DNA of 64,000 nt from Liriodendron chinense (GCA_003013855.2 PVNU02001067.1:496001-560000), one strand, 5' to 3'; positions 33,946 to 46,501 are shown, counted from the stretch's first letter. Translations and numbers: made by a program. The notes: a model not told the origin generated them from the letters alone.

Positions 33946-35099
33946 ATATGCTTGTATCATGTATCTTTGATCTTTCATGAATAATTAATTCTCTTTTATT
34001 CAGTATTGAGCACTTGTTAGACTAGGTATGTAGATCATCAGCATTTTCTTTGAGATCAAGTAGGATTTCAAGTTTTGTCGGCAGGCCGGTCACCCACTCG
34101 CATAGGTTGACCAACCCTAAATGTACAAGAAAGGTACACTTAGGGTGATGTTCATACACTGAGGTATGAACCACCCTTTATTAAAAATAATAAAGGATGA
34201 GGATGCAAATGAGTTGTAGTCGCCTTCAGTCCTATAAGATTGAAGATGAGACTGACAAAGTCGAATAACATAGTCGCATCATTACTTTTCATGCGGATTA
34301 TGTTATGGCCTGAACCATAGCCCCGTCGTGAGGTTATGAGATGAGCCATAACCTCATGTGAGAAGACTTGCGTATTGTAGACCCGATATATACTTAGTAT
34401 TGTCTACTTTACGACGTGGATTGTAGCCACGTGCTTGGACCTTTTACCCTACAGATTGCTTTGATTTGATCTAATCATTGCAACGTGTGAGTAGCCAGTC
34501 TCGTAGGTGACTCCTGGTGTCCTCAGCTACCATCCTCTTGTGTACAGGAGGATAAATTGAGTATCGCTACTTTAGTATACGATGATGAAAGGCCCTTGAT
34601 TGGTCAGACTCGGTTATGCTAGGAAAGCGGCTTGATCGATTCCAAATTACACATCTGCATGGGGAGGATCCCGTGACAGCTACACCAAGTTTCTAGAACT
34701 ATAAATACGCACCTGAAGACTTATCCGCTGACAGTATCGAGTTTTTTTAGACTTTTACAAACGATATTCTCTTTCTATATATATATATATATATTACTTT
34801 AAAAAGAATTCAAATTGATGTTTGTGGAAAATCAAGTTTTTCAGTAAAAACTCGATAAGTTGGATAAGTGCGTATGTTTGCTGATTACTCCAGATTGGGA
34901 GTTAACTCTATCTGGTGTGGTTAGACGGACTAGGACATGTATTGTAAAGCTTGGGTTATTGAGTGCTAGTTAGGTGGTCACTTAGTATTCAAACACCTCT
35001 GATTCTTTTGATCGTGATTCTTTTAGTTTTAATTGTTATGTGATGAGTTAGATGGACAATACATGATGTGCCTATCCCACAATGTGATTGAGTGGGAGA
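33946..35099 (+). other. Copia B 3' untranslated region
   Basis: About 1.15 kb without a gene; contains a short (AT)n run at 34770-34791 and ends in the polypurine tract AGTGGGAGA directly before the 3' LTR. Confidence 0.65.
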
Positions 35100-35571
35100 T
35101 GTTGGTTGATGGACCCGTGAGGCCCATGTGTGGACCACCACTTGTGGGTGGGGCCCATAAGGATGTTCCCGCATCCTCCTTCTTCCGAGAGTTTGAAATT
35201 CAGTTAGAAATTTAAAACCTCGGAAGAAGATGAGATGGGATAAGGATAAACCAACCTTATCTCATCTCATCCCTTATTTCTTATCCCTCTATTTATAAGA
35301 GGATTCTTTCTGTAATCAAATGCAAGACATCTACGGAGAGAAAAAGAAGAAAGTAAAAGGAGTGTTCATTTAGCCCATCTCTTTCGATCTAAGCCATAGA
35401 TCATAATCCGGGGGCCATCCTCACTGTAGAATCAGAGGGGTGATCAGACCCACTTGTTCCTGTAGCAAATAGGCGGATCGTTGGAATGCACCGCATATCC
35501 TCGGCTTCGCGAAGGTTCTCATCGTGTAGACCGTCGGATCTTGGAGGCCCACTCTTCCGCAAATACTTTCA
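35100..35571 (+). repeat. 3' LTR of copia B
   Basis: 472 bp, TGTTGG to ACTTTCA, matching 25079-25547. Followed by the ATAGG duplication. Confidence 0.85.
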
Positions 35572-35576
35572 ATAGG

Positions 35577-36299
35577 TTTATCCTTTGAGTAGATTAATAG
35601 GGCATGAAGGTTCAATCTTTTGTATATTGTGGCCCTTTGATGGATTAAAACCTCTCTGATAATCATGGGTGGGTAATTGTCTTAACTCCATCTTCCATAG
35701 TTTGTTCATTTTTCAAATTGAGATGAATACTTTTAGTTGGGCAATTCTATTTATGTTCTCGCAATTTTTTTTCCTTTACTTTAATGATGCAAATGACTAT
35801 TCCATGCCAAATTGGTCAATGTGCTCTATGCCAATGATAGTGCTTGCTTGATATCAACCTTAGGTGCATAATCTTACAACTGGTGAACTGGATCCATCGG
35901 AGGTGAAGGTAAGGGAGGTTGCCAGATGCTCCGGTGCTTCAGTCTTTATGAATGGTGCAGGCATGTAGTTTCGTATATAAAGGTGTTTGGTAGCTTGGTT
36001 GTAGTGTTATGTGGAAGCTATATGGAGGGGGTTGGGCTTATGGTCGATGTTGGAGGTTGTTTTGTGTGTTTCAAGATATGATTGATGTTGGGCTTGTGTT
36101 TGTTAGTGGAGGCTGCGTTGTAACATAGATGTTGCTTGGAGGCAAATGATGGGTTTGTTGTTTGTTTTGAAAAGTTACAGTAGACAGCTAACTGTTTTGT
36201 TGGTACGTATGTGCTGATTGTTTTATGTCTTGATGAATGTTAAATAGGTGAAATATGCATAGGTTTATTTAAATAAATATTTAAAAAATTAAACACTTT
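35577..36299. other. CACTA interior (remnant)
   Basis: About 700 bp of the non-autonomous CACTA body, without a transposase frame or recognisable gene. With 17101-17284 it is the whole interior left once the copia elements are removed. Confidence 0.6.
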
Positions 36300-36850
36300 T
36301 AGTCACGGTTTGTAACTGAGGCTAAAATATATTATTAGCTTTGGTTAGTATAAATCAAGTCTAAAGATAAATTTAGTCTTTGTTGGCATCAATTGAGGCG
36401 TAAAACTATATCTAGCCTCGATTGTTAAGAACCGATGTTAAAAACTGAATTTAGCCTTGGTTGATGCCAACAGAGACTAAATCCATTTTTAGCCTCAGTT
36501 GTCCCTTAGTTAATCAAACTGAGGTTACAACTCCAATTGTTGAGAATTGAGGTTAAAAATATATTTAGCTTCAATTAAAGGCAATTGACACTAAAATTTG
36601 GATCTAGTCTCGGTTGGAAACAATGAAGGCTAAAAACTTGATTTAGACTCATTTCAAGGTAACAGAATTTTTAGCTGCAGTTGAAGAATTGAGGTTATAA
36701 AAGCCTTTTTACCCTCAGTTGCTAAAACTGAGGTTAAAGCCTTTAGCCATGGGGGTTGCAACCTTGGTTTGGGTAATTAAGGCTAAAGCCTTTAGATTCG
36801 ATTTTTAACCATTTTAGTTAGGGTTTTGAACTAAGGCCAAAGGCCTTTTC
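36300..36850. repeat. CACTA subterminal repeats, right
   Basis: About ten degenerate units of TTTAGCCTC(A/G)GTTG...GAGGCTAAA hairpins, the counterpart of 16810-17100 but more numerous and more decayed. Confidence 0.75.
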
Positions 36851-36884
36851 TTTTTCTTTTTCTTTTTTTTTTTTTTTTTTTTTT
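36851..36884. repeat. Poly-T expansion inside the CACTA right end
   Basis: T-run with a few C, lying within the terminal repeat between TTGTAGTG and AGGCCTTT; the left end has only a short AAAA at the matching place. Confidence 0.8.
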
Positions 36885-36896
36885 ATTGTAGTGAGA

Positions 36897-38097
36897 TGAT
36901 GAATGAGAGAGGGAAAAATAAAAAGTCTTTTGCCTTCTAGTCTACTATTTTCCTCCTAAAATGACTTGCCATTGATTAGAATTGTTTGACCCAGTTTGAC
37001 TCAGCTGGATCAACCAATGTCATGCATTAACTTGAAAAACCATACCCGAGTCTTGTGCAGCGTTGGTTCACCTAATCCAGTGACCCAGTTAGTGACCAAG
37101 GCTGGTCGACTGGGTTAAGTCCAGGTCGACTTTCCTGGCTTGCAAACCATGGTTTGAACTGACTAAGATGTGGAACTCATTGTCGCTAAGCCACGGTTTC
37201 AATAAATATTATTTTGGGACCCACATGGAACAGCTGGGATGAACACCAAGTGAAGAGGATGTGTGTGGCCACCATGGCATGTATGTTCTATCCAACACAT
37301 TTACCATGGGCGCCTCATTATGATTAAGGAGACTCAGAAAATAAGCCTAATCCCAAACTCATACAGTCCACACCTCATGAATTTAAAGGTTTTTAGGTGT
37401 GATTTTACATTATTCCCCTATGGTGTGAGGCACCCTTGTTTTTTATAGGTGCAATATTTGTTTAAGGCATATTTGGGTATCTCCAATTTCATGAAAAACA
37501 ACAGAAATGGAAAAGGTTTACCATTGATGTGACTGATTGAGATGTTTGGTCACCAAAGAAAAGGAAAGATTTCACAAAACAATTAATGCACTTTTTCATA
37601 TTTTGGATTCTCTAGCATAATAAATTAATGTCTTATAAATATGGGATGTTCACTTATCCAAACAAAACCTTATTCATTGAAAATGTGAGGGCACACTTAA
37701 TGGTTAGAGTGGGATGTCAAACAGACAACATGGTGAGCCCTGTAAAGTTTGGATGCTGTGTAGTACTATAGTTGTTGCAGAGGATTTTGGTAATTTACTA
37801 AAAACCATCTAATTATTGATATTGATCATTCATAATGTGGGCCCTACCATTTATGACCCATCCATCTCAAATTAATTCGAACGATTGATCATAACCATTT
37901 TACAAGATTTTCGTTTCTTTATATATGTTTACCAAACAAGTTTAAAACCTTGCTAGAATCAGCACCAAACAGGCCCTTAGAGGAACACCAATGGTCATTT
38001 CATCTGTGTAACCCAACTGCTAGAACCTTGCTTGGAACGTACAGATCATCTGCTGTGGTGGCCTTGGTGGATTTGTAGCATTGAGCTATCAATATCT
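36897..38097. other. Spacer downstream of the transporter gene
   Basis: 1.2 kb between the CACTA target site and the stop codon of the minus-strand transporter. It should contain the 3' untranslated region of that gene (just below 38098). A GTGTGGCCACCATGGCATG... stretch at 37.25-37.45 kb looks like an old interspersed repeat. Confidence 0.5.
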
Positions 38098-41000
38098 CTA
38101 CGCATCAGCAAAGAGGTGATATGTTTTCGCGCCTAGAATCATTTGTTGAACCGCTGAAATTGCACCCATCAATGTTACCACTGAAAAGACCGACACAATA
38201 CCCGCATTTCCCCAGAAAAGTAGACCCCGTTTCGAAGGCTTGAAAGCCACGTTATAGAAGACCATAGGCAAAACAAAGTCCAAAGGCATGTACCCAAAAG
38301 CACCAATCAACGCGTTGATGTATGCAAAGAATGGGAGCATTGCAGCGATTGTCGTTGCAGCTATGACTGCTACCGACCGTGAAACCAATCTAGGGACAAC
38401 ATTACGGGTGGAGAATTGCTTCCTCTCTGCGTCTGCAAGTTTCCGTTCGAGTACCTCGTTCATGGGTTGCAAGTAAACCTGCATCATGTCAATCAATAAG
38501 ATTGGCCAAAATCAGCTTGGTGAGACGGACTTTATAAGCTTATTGATGATGGGAAGTATCAAATTGGATATGATGAATATAAATCAGGCTCCCTTTGGGT
38601 GTTCGGCAGCCGATAAGATGTAATGCAGCCAAATCAAAAGCGAGATACGGGCAACTAGTACGCTTTAGATTTGAGTTAAAAAAAAAAAAAAAAAAAAAAA
38701 AGTCCTGGTATCGATTCCCAACATTGGGGTGGCTAACATTGAAGTGTGACTAACAATGTGGGTGTGTGTACTAACAATGGGATGTGTGTACTAACTCAAT
38801 AAAAAATAAAAAAAAGTGAAAACGAAAAATTTTAAGACATTCGAGTAAAAGGAAAACACATTTACCCTTTTTATCCATTTTGCAGTTTCACCCGAACAAA
38901 TGGTGGAACTGATCAGCCTATATAACCAAAGCAATCCCTATCGAATTGGGACATGTGGAGTGCATGTGAGGTTTGCGGGCATGTTAGAACCGATTGAGTC
39001 CGATTCAAACCATGACCACCGACCCTTGGTGTCGAGGTAGAGCGACGCTCGGCCGTGGTTTAACCATCTGTCTATTTAGCCAACTATCGTGCGGAATATC
39101 AGGTAATTTATGAAGTTTGGGGCTCTCCCTCTTGATTTAGAGTGGGTCATTGACCTATTCATGGCTAAGATGGACCAAAGAAAGGATAAGAGGAAGGAGC
39201 CCAAGATCAGGAAAATCCATCAGTTCACAACATAATTAAGTCCCACCAAACCGACCTTCAGTTTGACCGAATTTCAATGGAAATCCCCAATTCCCTACTG
39301 TCCTGTTTTTTATGTCTTCGATGCAACCAATGGCTCCCTTCGGAGCGACTAAATTTGGAGATTCAGGAACCCTGCACATTGTGAAGTTTTGGCCAACTTC
39401 GGTGCCACCAAAGTTTCATTCGGTTGGCTTTAGTCCCACCTAAGGTGCCGCCAACAACATTATGCAGTTTATGTGATTTTTCAGTTTTATTTTTCTTTTT
39501 TAATTAGGATTCTTTTTTACGCAATTAGGGTTTCTTTAGGGTTTTCTATGTTATTTAAGTACATTCTAATCGTTGTTAAAGACATCATTCATTATTATTA
39601 ATCCAAAAATATAACTTTTCTCATTCTTCATATCGTGGATTCAAAATTTTCATCATGGATTCGAGGAAGCCCTATTGAAGAGTCCAGGGAGCTCCGTAGA
39701 CTCAGAGTAGTTATCTAGTGAGGAAGACGGTGATCGACCTCACCACATCCCTCCCTACATTGCCTCTAATGAGTTGTTTTTTGCCTTGGAAACCAATGAC
39801 TTTTTCAAAGGTGCAACAATTGTATGGTCAAATGAAAATACATGGAAGATGGATGCATAAATGGGTGAGACTTACTACTACAATGAGACCACTTACCCAG
39901 TTGAGAGTAGTAGGGCGCTTCGTAGAGTGGCGTGTTGCTGAGCGAGGTACATTTAATACCAAGAATTACAACCACAACCGGCCTAGCGTATGATCGTAGG
40001 TGGACGATTCCTAAGGCTAAGATCTTCCTTTAGATCTGGCACACATGTGCAGATGGAAGGGAATTACAACTACCGACTATAGCTAAAGTCGGTTCGACGT
40101 AAGCGTAGGGACGGATTGAACTATAGTGGAGATGATAAGCTAAGATAGATAAATAGCGTTGCACTAATTGATTGTTGATTGATTTTAGGCTTGATTATGG
40201 ATCCTTCTCTTCGTGTCTACCTTTGCTATTTATATCATTTTAGGTTGAGGTTTAAGGATAACTGCTTGTCCACGTGATACCTTTGTATGTAACCAGTTGT
40301 AAACGAGTGATTACCTTTTCTCGATCTTGTTTTACCTTTGTCGAACGCTTAAAATGTGCTCCAATCTTAACATATCTCTAATGTGTTGGGGCTTAAAAAG
40401 TGACATACATGCAATCTGTCTATGGATCCATTGCTCGGTGATTCATGCACCTATTTAACTCATAAATTGCATCTATTTAACTTAATCATGAATCCGCCCA
40501 TTTGACTAAGCATTTTACCATTTATATGACAAAAACAGTTATATCGATTTTATCTCACTCTGTGTAGTTCTTCTATCTCTTATGATTGACAAGAGTACGA
40601 GGTGTCTTATCTTATTATCACAAGATTCAGCATAAGATCATTTATTGCCAGCTTATCAGTACCAAAATATATATTTTGAAAAAAAGTGGAAGAATGAATA
40701 TTAATAAAGACTACATTTAAAGTCAGAAGATGACTAGGCAAGCAATGTTCTTTTAAATAAAATAATATGTTATTGAAAATCTTATCAAGTCACGATTCCA
40801 AAAGCCTAAGATCATCCAATTCTGAGTTGTAACGAAGGAGATACTAGTCATTCACCAAAGACTGTATGTTGTTGATGGCATCAAGCACTTTAGGCTCACT
40901 TTTGGAGAGGTCGATGACATCTAAATGTAACCATTATAGGTCCATTGTATAGATCATCGAAATAACTTTCCAATGAGTATAAGATCGCCTTAATTAGAGT

Positions 41001-44000
41001 TATAACGAAGAAGTCACAGGCAGTTTTGTAAACATAAGCATTAAGGCGCACCCATAGGTGGATGCGCCAAGGAGCTGCCTAGTACGAAAATGGGGCCCAC
41101 TTGAGAAAATGACAGAAGTTAGGTGGGATCAGCCACATGGACATGTACCTGAGGTTACGAGTCCGGTGCATCCGTCCGATTCCCAAGATGTGGCCCACAT
41201 CATCACAAAACGCCAAGTGGCCCACCGCCTGAGCCCAGCACATCCACCGCATGCCGCGTCATCTTTCCCTTCGCTGCCTATAAATAGCTCTCCAGGGCTC
41301 ATTCAAAGAGATTAAGAGAATGGAGAAAGAGGGGGTACCTCGTCGGCTCATCCGCATTTTAGTTAGCATGTTGCAGTGTTTCCCGGTGCATCTGCCAACG
41401 CATCTGCATTTGATGCGGTGCATCCGCCAACACAGCAAGCACATCCACAGTTATTCCTGACGCATCCTCCAATGCAATCGGCGTATCCACAATTTCCCCG
41501 GCTCATCTACAGTTCTCCCCGACGCATCCGCAATGCTACAACAAGGACTGGCGCAATGGTGACCAGACCTATATGTACACACCCTCTTCCATGACTTGGA
41601 CATGCACCCTATATACACACTATGCAAATAAACGCATCCTACATGCATACATGCACCATACACACACCTTATAGACACATTATGCATTCACATCTTTCAC
41701 ATATACTATATATACATACATACCATGTGCACATAATGTATACATATGTCGTGCTTATACATTCTATACTATCATGCTATGCATATTACTCTTGCTCCAG
41801 CACTAATACATACACTATTAACTCCAAGACATTAAACAACATCACTACATCGTCAAACACTAGCCTAGTTGCGCCGCAGTATGTTATTTGTAGAATTGTG
41901 ATCACATAGTCTTGTAATCTTCGAAAACGTTGTAAAATGATAAAATTTGTGTCTGCTGGGGACTTTATAATAAAACGATAGTAATTCCTGAATGTTAAAG
42001 ACATCACCGTCCAAGACTACTCAATGTACTACCCATTAAAATTGGTATTTGCTAGCTAAACTGTCCAAGTTTATGGTCGTAGTCTTGTCTTCTCACGATT
42101 CCCGTCTCAATGACGGGAGAAGGCCTAGTGTCGCACCACTTGACTATTGCTCGGCGTTCTCTCAACTCAGATTCGAAACAATATGTGACATAGTCATTCT
42201 AGCCTCTTCCAAAGATGGTGCAATCAAACCGCTTCTCCAAAACGGTCCTTGAGACCATCGACTTGCATGACCTTTCTAAAAGACAGTCCCCACAGGTAAA
42301 GTCTTTTGCCCCTTAGATCTAGGTTTCTCCAAATATTTCATATCTTGTATAATTGTTATTCATAGTGGAGCATTATCGCTTTGCGCCATGGTTTTCTCAC
42401 GCAAGGGTTTCCACGTAAAATTTTTGTGTCCTTGGTGTGGAGTCTATCGCGTTGGATGATTGTGATTGTTTATTGTTTTGTTTAATTTATCTCCAATGCA
42501 TGCACATGTTTACTTTCGCATTTTAATCAAGGGTTATCGATCATTCGATGTAATCAAGGGCTCATGTCGGATCATGGCCTAAAATATAAAGAATCTGAAA
42601 TCTCTGAAATAAAATATCATCATCGCGCTTTGTTTGTTGTATGCTTATTCATGTTATTTGTGAATGTCTACAAACTCCCTAATCCCCAAGCATAAGAAAT
42701 TGAAAAACAAATCAAATGAAATGCAAACGAATCTCACAAAAGATCTAGTTGTAACAAAATGGTTACTTGTCCTTCTTCAGGGACTGCATAAATGCCCAAG
42801 TTCGCTGAAGACATGACCTATCTTCCGTGTATCCCAGCGCATGCTCAAAAGATATTATATATGCCATGTGGCATATTTTAGGCTGTTGATCTTCTTCGGT
42901 CAGATTTTGACACAAACACACGCCATTACCTATTATGAGGACTAGCCGGAGAATTTAGTTCTAGAGTCATGCTTACCACTCCGACGGCCGATACTTGTAG
43001 GAGTGTAAAGATGTTTGTGATTAGAAGAAACCACTCAGGTACCAGGGACTTTCCATCGACCAAGAAGCTTTTGAGGACGGTGTCAGCTGCCTGATTGCCA
43101 AACGCCCAATAGTTAGATATTGCAACGCTGAAGAATGTTGCGGTTACTACCATGTAACAAACACAGAGTCCCTTGAACATTTTCCCCTTGACAGGAGGTG
43201 CTAAAGTTGCCTGCATGAAAGAGTAGAGTATATCGGTGTTGTTTTGGTTCTTTTTCAATAAAAACAAATCAAACATTAGTGAAATTTATCCCAAAAGATT
43301 AGAAACTCATATAACATGAATTGTTATTCTTTAATAATATGAGATACTTTAATTCATATTTAAGAGAAATTCTAAGGAAATTTATGGAGTGTTACAGTCC
43401 CTTAATATACACCATCTTCTAGCAGCTTGAGCTTTTAGAGAAAGTAATGATTTGACATGGAGGGAAAGATTGAAGAAGTGATCCCAAACCGCAAGCCAAT
43501 GTGGCACACTTTGCAAAATCTGGGTTATGCATTAGGTAGGCCCCACCCATAGGTTTGTTATAAGATGAGCGGCCAGCCAAAATTTTGGTTCAGGGCATGT
43601 TCATGGGGGACTGCACGTTATCAATGGCCTAGATCACGTATGTGTGCCACCTTGTCATGTGTGTGTGCCACCTTGTCATGTGTGTGTGCCCCCTCTTCTG
43701 CTATCTGTATGTGTAAGCTGAGTGTTGCTCTGATTAATCCTTCATGCACTGATGAATGTTTAATTAGTAGAACTTCATTAGAAATATGGACGGATCATCC
43801 ATCCGATCAAATGGGTCTTTGGACCACCACCTTTTCAATTAAGATTGAAATGTCCCACATGGTTAATTGAGATGTCCCACATCATTACTTGTATAGTGGA
43901 CACGAACTGATTTAGCTCGGTTAACTCACTCAATTCATCTCAGCTTGGAAGCTAAAAAAAAAAAAAATTTGAGTTGAGCTCGAGCTGGCCCAAGCTCGAC

Positions 44001-44011
44001 TCAACTCGGCT

Positions 44012-44088
<77 letters not shown>

Positions 44089-44131
44089 GTTAAAAAAAAA
44101 AAAAAAAAAAAAGCCTGCCCCCCCTCCTCTT

Positions 44132-44162
<31 letters not shown>

Positions 44163-45110
44163 GGCCCGAGCCTCATTTTTTGACCTAATTGAAAGCTCGA
44201 GCTTGAACTCGGCTCGAAAGCTTGAGTTTGAACTTAGCTTGAGTTGGCCTAAGCTGTTGACCAAACCAGCCGAGCTGACCAATAAGTTTCGAGGACTGAG
44301 CCAAGCTGAACTCAATCTGAGGTAAGCTGCTGGCTGAACTGAGCCGAGCTGTGCCAAGCTCAATTCATTTGGGCTTGGTGTCCAGCTCTAGTTACTTGTT
44401 TCTGACCGCACATTCCACACTACACTTCTAGTTACTGGTATAAGTTGCATGAAAGGAAAACTTGGAACCTGTATTTCTGGAATGATTCCATTCCCATACG
44501 AAGTTGCGATGATTGAAATAGCATTGAAGATGCCAAACATGCGACTTGCTCCGTTGCTGCTTATGGAGTAGTCTTTTGGTGGAGCCTTCGAAGAATACCC
44601 TGTACCAAAAATGCTCTGTAAATTTGACTAATTATAAAACCATCCTCAGAATCTCCAACGATCGCCGTTCTCTCACCTACATAAATGGCGCCGACAGTCG
44701 AACATGCGCTGTAGCATAGAGAGAGAATCAATGAGATGAGGTTGATGTGCCTGAGGGAGTGAAAAGACGGGATTTGTGCCAAAACCAGCATTAGAATGCC
44801 AAAGATCGCTACGAATTGGTAAAGCTTCATGGGGCCGTTTGGGTGAGAAAGCACATATATGATCTGCAAGATAATGAATAGCTCTTTATCAATCCATTTT
44901 TATTTCAAACATCAGCAGCTACAGATGTAATTTACGATTGAAATCTGTGTCCAAGTCAACACCATTGTTCGAAAACTCTATTACTCTTTCATTGAGAAAG
45001 AACCTAACCTACCTTAAGGGATTGTCCACCCATGAGAGTACATCCAACAACCGCACCATAGCACACTGCGAATTGAATTGGGCCCACATAAAAGCGGCCC
45101 CACCTTGGTC
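38098..45110 (-). CDS. GABA / amino-acid transporter (AAAP family), five 3' exons
   Basis: Multi-exon plant gene, 5' end not found. CDS exons from 5' to 3' on the minus strand: 45110-45013, 44863-44677, 44599-44469, 43210-42977, 38478-38098 (stop TAG). Introns start GTAGGT, GTGAGA, GTTCCA and GTAAGC and all end in CAG; all phases join correctly and give about 343 residues without a stop. Key motifs: VGPIQFAVCYGAVVGCTL, IPSFHSLRHINL, YGNGIIPEIQ, ATLAPPVKGKM, ISNYWAFG, AAMLPFF and GYMPLDFVLPMVFYN. These, and the exon borders, match plant GABA transporter 1-like proteins, proton-coupled carriers with about eleven membrane spans in the plasma membrane. The missing part is roughly the first 90-110 residues (first spans). 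Confidence 0.9.
38663..38830 (+). repeat. A-run followed by a SINE-like segment
   Basis: After an A-run of about 27 bases comes TGGTATCGATTCCC, close to a Pol III B box (GGTTCGANNCC), then a GT-rich part with repeated TGTGTGTACTAAC and an A-rich end. No A box is seen, so at most a truncated tRNA-derived SINE. Confidence 0.3.
39655..39765 (+). repeat. Interspersed repeat, copy 1
   Basis: Shares TGGATTCGAG and then GAAGACGGTGATC, ACCTCACCACATCCCTCC with the minus strand of 47575-47690. Frames across it are incidental. Likely a fragment of an old retroelement. Confidence 0.55.
41340..41760. repeat. GCATCC-type and CA-rich low-complexity DNA
   Basis: Irregular repeats of CATCCGCCAACGCATC-like words pass into CATACACACACC-type CA-rich DNA. 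Lies in the large intron; short frames here are not genes. Confidence 0.6.
42340..42480 (+). repeat. Copia LTR fragment related to copia D
   Basis: Shares a colinear run with 2318-2400: TTATCGCTT, GCC-TGGTTTT, AAGGGTTTCCA and GTAAAATTTTTGTG-like words. No body or second LTR; an isolated fragment within the intron. Confidence 0.5.
43905..44395. repeat. CTCGAGC-rich interspersed repeat with (TA)n core
   Basis: Both flanks of a (TA)n microsatellite are rich in GAGCTCGAGC, GCTCGGCTC and AAGCTTGAG words and partly complementary, with outer ends GTGGACAC (about 43898) and GTGTCCAG (about 44382). It looks like a non-autonomous inverted-repeat element in the intron between exons 43210-42977 and 44599-44469. 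No clear target duplication. Confidence 0.5.
44013..44087. repeat. (TA)n microsatellite
   Basis: About 37 TA dinucleotides, then A20, a C-rich bridge and T25 (44138-44161), a structure able to fold on itself. Confidence 0.9.
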
Positions 45111-45359
45111 CTGCAAATCCAACCGCAAAAACACTATCGGTTTTTCTTATTTTTGGCATCCACCCAAATATCAGATTGATTGGGACGTTTCTGACCATAA
45201 AAAAAAAAAAGGGTCAGCATTTCAATTTCAACAGTCCAAACTGAATGGCATCATCTGTCCAAGTGGGTCACCAGGTGGGTGGGAACCCTGACTGTGGGGC
45301 TCACAGTGATGTATTTGCCTTAAATCCACACCGTCCAACCATTCGGACAGCTCATTTTA

Positions 45360-45876
45360 GAGAGCGGATTAGCTGTTACCCAGGGAACATCTTAGTGGGT
45401 GTTACCCTACCGTGTGGGGCCATGTTGATGTATTTTTTATATACCCATGCTCATTTTAGGACTTGATCCCAAACCCTAAGAAAATCCAAATCTCAGGTGG
45501 ACCATACCACTAGAAAAAGTAATAAATGGCCATTAAAAACTTTTTGTGCGCGACAAAAGTTTTGGATCAAGCTAATCTTTATATGTTTCCTTCATTCATT
45601 CAGATCTTGTTGGCATTATCAACAGGTTGGATTGCAAATAAATATTACTAAAATCTTATGATAAGCTCTTCGGAATTTTTGATAGCGAGGCACTTACACT
45701 ATTTCTAGTGGTATGGTCCACCTGAGATTTGGATCTGAATAATTTTCGGAATCCCATCTTAAAATGGGCTGGAGAAACAGTTGGACAGTGTGGGTATACA
45801 AAACATCATCCTGTGGGCATCGAGATAAGGGTAACACCCACTAAGCTGTGCCCCGAGTAACACCTAATCCACTCCC
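45360..45876. mobile_element. Palindromic MITE, copy 1
   Basis: 517 bp with long terminal inverted repeats of about 80 bp: left GAGCGGATTAGCTGTTACCC and TTAGTGGGTGTTACCCTACC; right end is the complement (GGGTAACACCCACTAAGC, AACACCTAATCCACTC). Inner halves are also partly complementary. Same family as copy 2. It is inserted inside another repeat with GATGTATTTGCC...TCCACACCGTCC on the left and CATGATCCCAAAAATGAAGC on the right. A target duplication is not clear. No coding capacity. Confidence 0.8.
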
Positions 45877-46209
45877 TTCATGATCCCAAAAATGAAGCTG
45901 ACCGAAACCTTAGGTGGATCACACAGAAGAAAACAGTCGTGATTGAATCCCCACCATCAAAACCGTGGATCTGATAGTCCGCGCGAAGATTCCCCGGAAT
46001 CATTGCCCTTCATCAATTCACTATTCCTGACTGATGTGGACCATTACTTTATTTTATCTTTAGTTGTGTATTTATCGACTACTCAAAGGGTTAGGATCTT
46101 TAATCCATCCCACTTCTATGATTGGAGCCACCCACAGCTCACCAGTGTAGTTACAAATCTCATTTCGGTAATTTCTTGGGCAGGAAATTTCACTGGAGAT
46201 TTTCAAATT

Positions 46210-46240
46210 TTGATATATATATATATATATATATATATAA
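46210..46240. repeat. (TA)n microsatellite
   Basis: About 14 TA dinucleotides between the two MITEs. Confidence 0.9.
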
Positions 46241-46501
46241 GGAAAGTTTTTAGGAACATAAAAGTAGTTTAAAATATTTATTATAAATTAAGTAAATAAA
46301 TTTATATTTAAAATGCATTTATGCAACAAATTCCTAAATTTTCTTACTACAGCTAACATCCCAATGTAGTGATAAAATCTTGTAATTTTAAAAATTGCTG
46401 AGATTTTAAATATATAGCGACACTAACGTTTGGCTATATATGCTAAAGTGGTCCCCAGTTGGAAAAGATAAGACGGGGGCACTGCACAAAAAGATAAGAT
46501 G

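Larger units (their letters stand above)
25079..35571 (+). mobile_element. Ty1-copia element B, with a solo LTR in pol
   Basis: LTRs start TGTTGGTTGATGG; target duplication ATAGG at 25074-25078 and 35572-35576, exact. Order: LTR, tRNA-Met-type primer site, unusually long leader (2.5 kb), gag, protease (split by the solo LTR 29095-31021), integrase, RT, RNase H, 1.2-kb 3' region, polypurine tract (AGTGGGAGA, 35091-35099), LTR. Frames are long and mostly open: gag 273 codons, integrase 323, RT 294. It is unrelated in LTR sequence to copia A. Inserted in the CACTA transposon. Confidence 0.9.
16792..36893 (+). mobile_element. CACTA (En/Spm) transposon hosting two copia elements
   Basis: The left end reads CAATACAAGAAAACAGGCCT, a one-base variant of the CACTACAAGAAAA terminus. 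The right end, read inward on the minus strand, starts CACTACAATAAAA and after a long A-run reaches AGGCCTTTGGCC, matching AGGCCTTTAGC on the left. Both ends are flanked by AGA (16789-16791; 36894-36896), the expected 3-bp target duplication. Taking out the two copia elements leaves about 1.8 kb without any transposase frame, so it was a non-autonomous derivative. Orientation is arbitrary. Confidence 0.85.
38479..42976 (-). other. Large intron of the transporter gene (4.5 kb)
   Basis: Runs from donor GTAAGC (42976) to acceptor TGATGCAG (38479). It holds an A-run with SINE-like flank (38663-38720), an interspersed repeat (39655-39765), CA- and GCATCC-rich low-complexity stretches (41340-41760) and a copia LTR fragment (42340-42480). 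No other gene is seen in it. Confidence 0.8.

Noticed and set aside
39718..39993. 91-codon plus-strand frame
   Set aside because: Begins inside an interspersed repeat and lies within an intron of a minus-strand gene.
41622..41909. 95-codon frame rich in His, Tyr and Ile
   Set aside because: Translation of CA- and TA-rich low-complexity intron DNA.
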